A stretch of 64,000 nucleotides of DNA from JAPLNB01 sp964451955 (GTDB lineage: Bacteria > Planctomycetota > Phycisphaerae > Tepidisphaerales > Tepidisphaeraceae), in assembly GCA_964451955.1 (NCBI GenBank), contig CAYVKG010000007.1, positions 1 through 64,000 of the forward strand. Direction: 5' to 3'. A program made the translations under genes and the position numbers. The notes beneath the pieces are model-generated. The model saw only the letters and a list, made by a program, of their open reading frames with translations, made no database searches and was not told where the DNA came from. This document shows positions 33,195 through 64,000 of this stretch, piece after piece. Position 1 is the first letter of the stretch; every line of letters starts with the position of its first letter.

Positions 33195-33875
33195 TTAGGC
33201 CGAGGTTTTCATGGCGACTTGGGCGACCCTTTTGCCGAGGTTTTTGGCCGTACTAATTCCGAACTCGTCCTTGGTGATGTCGTCTTTCCAGTTGTTCCAG
33301 AGAGTGGCTCCGCGGTGGGCGGTTGGGCGAGCATCACCGACGACGATCATTTCCTGGGACATGAGGATGGATTGCACGGAAGCGATGGTGAGTTCTTGCC
33401 CGCCGTTTCTGGCCGCACCGACGGCGACGACGCCGGCGACCTTGTTGCTCATGGCGAACTCTTTTCGGAATACCATCCAGCGTTCGAGGAACGCCTTGCA
33501 CAGGGCGCTCATCTGGCCGAAATAGACGGGGGTCCCGATGATGATGGCTGCGACTGCGGGGTCTGTCAGTTTCCGGGCCACAGCCGGGAAATCATCCGGC
33601 TCGCCGTCGGGCAGTTTGATGCCTGCGGCCGGTTCAAACGGGATTTTCATGCCAGCGAGGTCTATCAGCTCAATCTGGACACTTGAGCCGGCCGACTTGG
33701 CCGCCTGAAGGGCCGCATCGACCGCCTGGGCGGTGGTCATGCCTTTTCGGGGGCTGCAACTGATGCCGATGATCTTGATCGGCTTGTTTTCCGCCGCTGG
33801 CGACACGCCCACCTGCCCCAGAGCCACTGCGCCAGCCGCTCCAACAAACGCCCGCCGAGACCATTGTTCACTCAT
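33195..33875 (-). CDS. Tat-exported flavodoxin-like / NADPH-dependent FMN reductase-family protein
   Basis: A 226-residue protein with a twin-arginine signal (SRRAFVG, Arg7-Arg8; cleavage near AAENK). The mature part begins with IKIIGISCSPRKGMTT, the FMN phosphate loop of the NADPH-dependent FMN reductase/flavodoxin group, and has IIIGTPVYFGQMSALCKAFL near residue 115, a second flavin-contact segment. This predicts a periplasmic flavoprotein that folds and binds FMN before export. It is divergent from tspO, separated by 109 nt that contain the palindrome at 33926-33935. The reductase partner is unknown. Confidence 0.85.
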   Translation of the reverse strand: MSEQWSRRAFVGAAGAVALGQVGVSPAAENKPIKIIGISCSPRKGMTTAQAVDAALQAAKSAGSSVQIELIDLAGMKIPFEPAAGIKLPDGEPDDFPAVARKLTDPAVAAIIIGTPVYFGQMSALCKAFLERWMVFRKEFAMSNKVAGVVAVGAARNGGQELTIASVQSILMSQEMIVVGDARPTAHRGATLWNNWKDDITKDEFGISTAKNLGKRVAQVAMKTSA

Positions 33876-33925
33876 CGTATTCTCCTTTATTGTTTATTGC
33901 GCGCGAGACAGTTTTCGGTCTTCTC

Positions 33926-33935
33926 ACTGTACAGT
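33926..33935. promoter_or_regulatory. palindrome ACTGTACAGT in the divergent flavodoxin-tspO gap
   Basis: A perfect 10-bp palindrome, 50 nt from both start codons (33875 and 33985), so it could be a shared operator for the two divergent genes. The AT-rich stretch beside the flavodoxin ribosome site (33880-33900) is the likeliest place for one of the promoters. Assignment is by position only. Confidence 0.25.
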
Positions 33936-33984
33936 CGAGTATCGCCGATGTGACAGCCGCGGGAAGGCGTCCCTATGATTGGCC

Positions 33985-34476
33985 ATGAGCGTTTTGAAAT
34001 CCGGCGGGCTGGTCATTTCGGTGCAATTCGCCATTGCGATTGTGTTTTGCGAGTCTGTGGGCGTGTTGGGCTCGTTGTTTTCGGGGCCGGGCAGCTGGTA
34101 CCAGTCTCTCCGTAAGCCGTTTTTCACCCCTCCGGGCTGGTTGTTTGGCCCGGCATGGGTGGGGTTGTACGCAATGATGGGGGTTTCGGTGGCCCTTGTT
34201 TTCAGGCAGCGGCGAGCGAATTCGTTGGCAAGAGGCGCTCTGGCGGCATTCATTGTTCAACTGGTTCTGAATGCCGCATGGTCGCCGGTCTTTTTCGGTC
34301 TGCACTGGCTCGCCGGCTCGATGGTGATCATCGTGCTGCTGTGTGGAGCCATCCTATGGACCATTCTTGCCTTTTGGCGTGTTTCGCGATTCGCCGCCGT
34401 TCTGCTGATTCCGTATTTTCTGTGGGTTTGTTTCGCTTCGGTGCTGAACATTTCGGTTTATGCGATGAACCGGTAA
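33985..34476 (+). CDS. tspO: TspO/MBR family membrane protein
   Basis: A 163-residue protein with five transmembrane helices, the normal TspO size. Signature blocks are SWYQSLRKPFFTPPGWLFGP (W-x-KPxFxPPxWxFxP), then LVLNAAWSPVFFGLHWLAGS (the WSPxFFGLH porphyrin-contact motif) and a final LIPYFLWVCFASVLN helix with the W-x-FA-x-LN pattern. TspO binds tetrapyrroles and is linked to stress and porphyrin handling. The start is the ATG at 33985; an upstream TTG at 33979 is less likely. No haem gene is close by. Confidence 0.92.
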   Translation: MSVLKSGGLVISVQFAIAIVFCESVGVLGSLFSGPGSWYQSLRKPFFTPPGWLFGPAWVGLYAMMGVSVALVFRQRRANSLARGALAAFIVQLVLNAAWSPVFFGLHWLAGSMVIIVLLCGAILWTILAFWRVSRFAAVLLIPYFLWVCFASVLNISVYAMNR

Positions 34477-34552
34477 CCCGCACGGGAAGAATGGAAAGGT
34501 TGTATAATGGTTGCGTCTCGGCGGCGTCTGTATAGGCGAAGAGGAGGCCGCG

Positions 34553-35830
34553 ATGCGGACCATTGGTAACGACGCTCAGCTTGGGTGGGGGCTGGCCCCG
34601 ATCATTATCGTTGTGATCCTTGCCGTTTTGTCGTGCGTGCTTTACGCACAGGACGTTCCGGGCGGCCCGAACGTCTTTGGCGTCTACGTGGATCCCTCGG
34701 GATCGCTGGGATATCGGGAGAAGGATGCGGCGGCGCAGCTCGCGCAACTGCGATTAGGTCCGACCACCAGGCAGGCGGAGGGCAAGCTCCATTATCTGTC
34801 GCTGGCGAGGCTATTTGGCGAAGTTCGAGCCAATCTCGATTCGCAAAGACCGCTGACCGCCGAGCAGCGTTACCTGCAGGGGCTGACGCAGATTCGATAC
34901 GTCTTTTTGTATCCGGAGGCAGGGGACCTGGTCCTTGCCGGCCCAGCCGAGCCGTTTGTTGAGTCAGCCAACCTTCAGCCCCGCGGGAAGCTCACGGGTC
35001 GGCCGATCCTGCATCTGGACGATCTGATAACAGCGTTGCGGACCGCCCATCAGCGGGATCCCCAGCCGTTCGGTTGCTCGATCGACCCGCCGGAGCAGTC
35101 CGTTCAAAGGGGGCAGGAAGTTCTGCGGCGATATGGCAACCGCTCTCGCAGAGAGCTGGCCGACGCGCTGGCGAGCGAGCTCGGTCCACAGCAGATCCGA
35201 TTTTTCGGCACTCCCCCCGACTCGCGCACGGCGTTGATCTGCGTTGCCGCGGATTACAAGCTGAAGCGGGAATCGATCGGGATCGATCCGCCGCCCATTG
35301 CCGGGCTGGGCAACTCGATCGACAACTCGCGTGTCGCGGGCAACGCTTTCTGGTTTGAGCTCTGCTACGAACCGCTGCTGGTGTCGCCCGACTCGACGGC
35401 GTACGCGTTGCGTGGTCCCAGGCTTCAGTTGAAGACGGGGCACGTTCCGTTCGATGACAAAGGCGCGACCCCAAGGGCACAGGCTTACGCGAGGCAGTTC
35501 TCGGCGAAGATGGAGCAGATTGCATTGCGCAGCCCCCTATACGCCGAATTGCAGAACATCGCCGACCTCGCGCTTGTGGCAAGCCTGATCCGGCATGACC
35601 GACTGGCACAGAAAGCCAAGGTCGATCTGGGGTGGCTGTTGGCGGACGATTCCATTTACGCTGTGGAGACGGTGCGGGTCCCGCGGTTCACGGAGACGCT
35701 GGTGAACTACACGAACGGCTCGCTGGCGGCCGGGGGGGTGCGGCTCAATGCTGCTCCGGCTCTCAAGTCCCGCGAAACGGACGAGGCGGGGGTCCTGACT
35801 CCGTTGAAAGCGGTTCGATCGAGACCATAG
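34553..35830 (+). CDS. exported DUF1598-like protein
   Basis: A 425-residue protein with an N-terminal hydrophobic segment (about residues 13-31, followed by AQDVPGG), consistent with a signal peptide or anchor. The middle, GCSIDPPEQSVQRGQEVL through ELGPQQIRFFGTPPDSRTAL and VAADYKLKRESIGI, resembles DUF1598, a family that I know mainly from planctomycetes. No catalytic motif is recognised. The ATG at 34553 is preceded by GAGGAGG, a strong ribosome site, 6 nt upstream. It lies 76 nt after tspO in the same direction but has its own ribosome site. Function unknown. Confidence 0.6.
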   Translation: MRTIGNDAQLGWGLAPIIIVVILAVLSCVLYAQDVPGGPNVFGVYVDPSGSLGYREKDAAAQLAQLRLGPTTRQAEGKLHYLSLARLFGEVRANLDSQRPLTAEQRYLQGLTQIRYVFLYPEAGDLVLAGPAEPFVESANLQPRGKLTGRPILHLDDLITALRTAHQRDPQPFGCSIDPPEQSVQRGQEVLRRYGNRSRRELADALASELGPQQIRFFGTPPDSRTALICVAADYKLKRESIGIDPPPIAGLGNSIDNSRVAGNAFWFELCYEPLLVSPDSTAYALRGPRLQLKTGHVPFDDKGATPRAQAYARQFSAKMEQIALRSPLYAELQNIADLALVASLIRHDRLAQKAKVDLGWLLADDSIYAVETVRVPRFTETLVNYTNGSLAAGGVRLNAAPALKSRETDEAGVLTPLKAVRSRP

Positions 35831-35831
35831 G

Positions 35832-35892
35832 CTGCGACTGCGTGGTCGCAGGCAACGAGAAAGGCCGCGGTCCCATTCCCATGGCCGCGGCC
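35832..35892. terminator. two stem-loops between convergent genes, probable bidirectional terminator
   Basis: CTGCGAC/GTCGCAG (35832-35838, 35845-35851) and the larger GGCCGCGG/CCGCGGCC (35863-35870, 35885-35892), both perfect, lie between the DUF1598-like stop (35830) and the stop of the PEP-CTERM-like gene (35916). The second stem is followed by T-rich sequence in both directions (TTTCTC on the minus strand and TTTGCGTTG on the plus strand), a weak terminator pattern. Confidence 0.5.
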
Positions 35893-35915
35893 CGGAATTT
35901 GCGTTGTCTTGTTTG

Positions 35916-36602
35916 TTATTCTCGGGTCCGACGATACACATGAGAGCCCAAGAGAGAGGCAAGGAGCCCGAGTCCGGCCCACGCCGCCGCGGGTGTCGGG
36001 ACGGCCGTCAGGACGCGCATCTGATCGCCGGGGTTGGAGGCGACCAGCTTGATGGACAACGTTTTGAGATCGTTGCTCAGTTCGATCCGCTCAGGTCCGA
36101 ACTCGACTCCGCGAAACCAGAAGTGGGACGTCGGGTAAATGGTGAGCGGATTACCGAGATAGTCGGTTTGGAGGAAGCGATCGCCTCCTTTGGACTGTGG
36201 AAGATCGGATTCGACGATGATGCCGATGATTTTCTGGGCGAAGGTGAAAGTTGCCTCGGCCGAGGCGTAGTGGAGGGGGTCGAGGATGATCAGATGGCTG
36301 GAAACGACGGTGCCCTTGGTGAGCCAGGCGTTTTCGGAGACAAAGACCTTGCGATAGGTACCGGGCGTGGTGATATCCACGCGTATATCGTCGGTGAGCG
36401 TTGCATACTGGCGCTCGTTCCAGGCATGGATCTTGACATTGTCGCCGGTGTCATCGAAGAAGTTGGACAGGGCTCCGGTCGGAGTGAGAAGCGGGTCGAG
36501 AATATCGCCCTGCCCGGAGACAGCCACGACCGCCCCATACGTCGGAACAGCGAAGGCAAACAACACGGCAAGCATCCCGATGCCGATAACTCGACCGCAC
36601 AT
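35916..36602 (-). CDS. secreted protein with PEP-CTERM-like C-terminal sorting tail (VPTP variant)
   Basis: A 228-residue protein with a signal peptide (about 1-23, ending PTYGA) and a beta-rich middle. The last 28 residues form a tripartite tail: VPTPAAAWAGLGLL (201-214), a hydrophobic stretch, then YRRTRE. This is the plan of PEP-CTERM and related exosortase signals, with VPTP in place of VPEP, a variant frequent in Phycisphaerae proteins. It suggests export followed by exosortase-dependent sorting; no exosortase gene is in the window. The ATG at 36602 follows GAGGAG. Substrate or ligand unknown. Confidence 0.8.
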   Translation of the reverse strand: MCGRVIGIGMLAVLFAFAVPTYGAVVAVSGQGDILDPLLTPTGALSNFFDDTGDNVKIHAWNERQYATLTDDIRVDITTPGTYRKVFVSENAWLTKGTVVSSHLIILDPLHYASAEATFTFAQKIIGIIVESDLPQSKGGDRFLQTDYLGNPLTIYPTSHFWFRGVEFGPERIELSNDLKTLSIKLVASNPGDQMRVLTAVPTPAAAWAGLGLLASLLGSHVYRRTRE

Positions 36603-36979
36603 CGTTTTCTCCTCTCGGACTGTAGAACAGGAACACTCGCGCCCTTCCTGACGCGACCCCCATGCGACGCTGACCCCGACATCCGGCTCTGCATCATAGC
36701 ACGGCCGCCGGGGTTGGCCTGTCGTTTTCGGGGAATTGGCGCCGGCCGGGCGTTGAAGACACGGAGACCCTGTCGGATATGCCAGCGGCGCCGTCGCACT
36801 CGTCTCAGCCGGCGCGATTGCCGCGGGGCGCGGCGGAAGATCGACCGCCGATAACCTGTCTCATGGAGGGGGCGACGGCAATGGGGTCCGATAACGCGGG
36901 AGCGGGAAGGACTGTCCAAGGGGGCGTTCCCGCGATACATTCAATCGGGGGCGCAAGGAAAGGGATGGAGAGAGCGATC
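36603..36979. other. 377-nt divergent intergenic region
   Basis: Separates the PEP-CTERM-like gene from the alcohol dehydrogenase gene and must hold both promoters. It contains the ribosome site of the former (GAGGAG near 36610) and of the latter (AAGGAAAGGG before 36965). A GCCGATAA box on the plus strand (36847-36854) is noted but has no partner -35. I see no convincing promoter, small gene or repeat here. Confidence 0.5.
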
Positions 36980-37996
36980 ATGCGACAAGCGATCATGACG
37001 GCGCCCGGGCGGATCGAGTTTCGCGAGGTTCCATTGCCGACGGCTGGTCCTGGACAGGTGCTGCTGCGGATCCAGCGAATTGGCGTGTGTGGATCGGATG
37101 TTCACGTCAACCACGGGAAGCACCCTTACACGAAATATCCGGTGGTGCAGGGGCATGAGTTCTCGGGGATCATCGAGTCGCTGGGCGACGGCGTCAGCGG
37201 ATTGCGAATCGGTCAGAAGGTGACGGCGATGCCGCAGGTTGTCTGCGGCACGTGTGGCCCATGCCGCCGCGGGGATTACCATATCTGCGACCATCTTCGG
37301 GTGGAGGGTTTTCAGGCGCCCGGATGCGCGCAGGATTTTTTTGCCGTGCCCGCGGACCGGATAGTGGCGCTGCCGGACGATTTCACGCCGGAGCAGGGGG
37401 CCCTGGTCGAGCCGACAGCCGTCGCCGTTCACGCGACGAGTCGCGCCGGCGAGTTGGCCGGGCGGAATGTGGTGGTCATGGGCGCCGGCCCGATTGGGAA
37501 CCTTGTGGGGCAGGTCGCGGCGGCTTCCGGTGCACGGGTACTGATCACAGACCTTTCAGATTACCGGCTGGAAGTGGCGGCGCGTTGCGGCCTGGAATTC
37601 AGGTCGAACGCGTCTGGAGAATCGCTTGCCGGCGCGGTGAAGCGAGCGTTCGGCGACGAGGGGTTCGGCATCGCCTTTGAGTGCGTTGGGGTGGAAGCGA
37701 CGATTTCGGCGGCGGTGTCGGGCATCGCCAAAGGGGGCACGATCGTGGCTGTCGGGGTGTTTGCTGAGAAGCCGCGTATTGACCTCGGGCTTGTGCAGGA
37801 TCGGGAACTGCGGATTATCGGGACGCTGATGTACAAGCGGGAGGACTATGAAAGGGCGGTGGATCTAATCCGGAAGGGTGCGGTGAGGACGGTGCCGCTG
37901 GAATCGCGGCACTTTGCGTTCTCGGCGTATGCGGATGCGTACGATTACATCGACCGGCAAAGCGACAAGTGCGTGAAGGTGTTCATCGACCTGTAG
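36980..37996 (+). CDS. zinc-dependent alcohol dehydrogenase (MDR family)
   Basis: A 338-residue medium-chain dehydrogenase/reductase. Catalytic zinc ligands: Cys37 (GVCGSD), His59-Glu60 (GHE) and Glu143 (LVEP). Structural zinc: Cys89, Cys92, Cys95 and Cys103 (CGTCGPCRRGDYHIC). The Rossmann nucleotide site is GAGPIG (167-172), with Asp near 188 suggesting NAD(H). It resembles sorbitol/threonine-type or L-galactonate-type dehydrogenases, but the substrate cannot be read. Start 36980 gives the family N-terminus; an alternative ATG at 36965 is possible, with AAGGAAAGGG directly upstream. No regulator or transporter for a sugar is adjacent. Confidence 0.93.
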   Translation: MRQAIMTAPGRIEFREVPLPTAGPGQVLLRIQRIGVCGSDVHVNHGKHPYTKYPVVQGHEFSGIIESLGDGVSGLRIGQKVTAMPQVVCGTCGPCRRGDYHICDHLRVEGFQAPGCAQDFFAVPADRIVALPDDFTPEQGALVEPTAVAVHATSRAGELAGRNVVVMGAGPIGNLVGQVAAASGARVLITDLSDYRLEVAARCGLEFRSNASGESLAGAVKRAFGDEGFGIAFECVGVEATISAAVSGIAKGGTIVAVGVFAEKPRIDLGLVQDRELRIIGTLMYKREDYERAVDLIRKGAVRTVPLESRHFAFSAYADAYDYIDRQSDKCVKVFIDL

Positions 37997-38135
37997 TGTG
38001 GTGCGGTCGTCCGCCGATTCGCACAACAGCCGCCAACCGCTACAGTTCTCCCCGTTTTCCTTCAACGAAGCCGGCGGCAGGGGTGATTCACATATCTTGC
38101 TTTTCCTTCATTGGGTTCGCGATGTAGACTGCAAT

Positions 38136-38555
38136 GTGGCCAGCAGTGAAACCGAGCAATCGCTATCGGACGTTCTGGGCCGGCTGATCGCGTTCGACGC
38201 GGACGGGCGCGCGGTTTGGCCGGCGGACGCCTTTTACCGGCAACTGGCCCGGGATGTGCTCAGGCAGCCGGAGACGCCGCTGGATGTTCTTCGGCGGACG
38301 AAAGAGGCCGCGAAACGGGGATACGGGGATCCTCAATCGCCGATGGCTCCGGAGATCTGCCTGCTGGTGTATTACGGCTGCATTGCGGCGGCGCTGTATC
38401 ACCACAACCAACTCATCAGTCAACTTGGACCGGAGGACCTGCGAATGGGACTGAGTTGGGCGCTTCGGCAGCCGTGGCTGGACGAGCCGACACGGGAGTT
38501 GTTCGAGGGGGCTTTGTGCCACCTGCGTTCCGGGCGGCATTTGTGGCGGCGATAG
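38136..38555 (+). CDS. small hypothetical protein
   Basis: A 139-residue, mainly helical, slightly acidic protein with no family that I recognise. Segments such as DVLGRLIAFDADGRAVWPAD and ICLLVYYGCIAAALYHHNQL suggest a compact helical domain, not a membrane protein. The start is a guess: GTG at 38136 removes an upstream stretch (37998-38135) that reads like non-coding sequence, but no ribosome site is visible. It converges on the giant gene with a 70-nt gap containing a hairpin. The reading frame and codon pattern are the only evidence that it is real. Confidence 0.45.
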   Translation: MASSETEQSLSDVLGRLIAFDADGRAVWPADAFYRQLARDVLRQPETPLDVLRRTKEAAKRGYGDPQSPMAPEICLLVYYGCIAAALYHHNQLISQLGPEDLRMGLSWALRQPWLDEPTRELFEGALCHLRSGRHLWRR

Positions 38556-38564
38556 AACAGCGGG

Positions 38565-38590
38565 AGCCCTCCGGCGGAGGCCGAAGGGCT
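38565..38590. terminator. stem-loop between convergent genes
   Basis: AGCCCTCCGG (38565-38574) pairs with CCGAAGGGCT (38581-38590), 9 of 10 pairs matched, loop 6 nt, in the 70-nt gap between the small hypothetical gene and the giant gene stop. No T-run on either side. Position argues for a bidirectional terminator. Confidence 0.4.
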
Positions 38591-38625
38591 TGCTGCAGTT
38601 TGAGGCAACGGGGCGGAAGCGGGTG

Positions 38626-64000
<25,375 letters not shown>

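Noticed and set aside
36847..36854. GCCGATAA as a sigma-28 -10 box upstream of the alcohol dehydrogenase
   Set aside because: No TAAA-type -35 lies at the right distance, the octamer also occurs inside the PEP-CTERM-like coding region (36582-36589), and the gene has no motility link.
37998..38135. Extension of the small hypothetical protein to a GTG at 37998
   Set aside because: The codon lies 2 nt after the dehydrogenase stop, and the added segment has no coding character or ribosome site.

Overview
This 64 kb window looks like chromosomal DNA of a GC-rich, flagellated planctomycete, probably of the Phycisphaerae type. The reasons are a DUF1598-like exported protein (a family I know mainly from planctomycetes), a short exported protein ending in a PEP-CTERM-like tail with a VPTP motif, an extremely long exported CARDB/cadherin/SdrD/PKD protein with an RTX-like C-terminus of the kind seen in planctomycete surface proteins, and a flagellar gene set whose order resembles planctomycete clusters. 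No rRNA, tRNA, CRISPR array, insertion sequence or prophage gene was seen. The placement is inferred from these genes, not from a marker gene.

Layout. (1) 1-5.3 kb: a Trm112-like small protein, a CrcB/FluC fluoride channel and a double DUF190 protein on the + strand; then a divergent Amt-family transporter, a small lipoprotein, and an alpha-glucan phosphorylase. (2) 5.4-32.9 kb: one very long minus-strand motility block, transcribed from high to low coordinates: TPR membrane protein, FlgN-like chaperone, histidine kinase, sigma-54 activator, flgB, flgC, fliE, fliF, fliG, fliH, fliI, fliJ, motE-like, fliK, flgD, flgE, flbD, fliL, fliN, fliO, fliP, fliQ, fliR, flhB, flhA, flhF, flhG, a small two-helix membrane protein and fliA. 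It encodes the rod/MS-ring base, part of the switch, the complete export gate and ATPase complex, the hook, the localisation GTPase/ATPase pair and two layers of regulation. fliM, motA and motB are absent from their usual places beside fliL and fliN. (3) 33-38.6 kb: a Tat-exported flavodoxin-like protein divergent from a TspO protein, the DUF1598-like protein, the PEP-CTERM-like protein, a zinc alcohol dehydrogenase and a small unknown protein. (4) 38.6-64 kb: a single open frame on the minus strand, at least 8,457 codons, running off the right edge. Its stop lies at 38626. Its start is outside the window.

How the parts work together. The TPR/FlgN/kinase/activator genes head the motility block, so the kinase-activator pair probably controls a sigma-54 step of flagellar gene expression, while FliA at the far end would serve late genes located elsewhere. 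The gaps inside the block hold several strong RNA hairpins. The most striking is a run of four perfect stem-loops between fliE and fliF, one of which displays the ACAAGGAU core of a CsrA site with GGA in the loop. Between flgE and flbD there is a convincing intrinsic terminator.

The giant protein is the most unusual object. Reading N to C it carries at least eight complete CARDB-like domains, a PPC-like and a TIG-like domain, a beta-propeller, nine cadherin/He_PIG-like repeats, an RHS-like YD segment, a dockerin-like calcium-binding pair, a second propeller, four copies of a ~226-residue module with a W-[DE]-P-Q motif that I cannot name, three SdrD-B-like domains, three ~123-residue repeats, PKD-like domains and an RTX-like tail. 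It is most simply read as a huge calcium-dependent surface or matrix protein.
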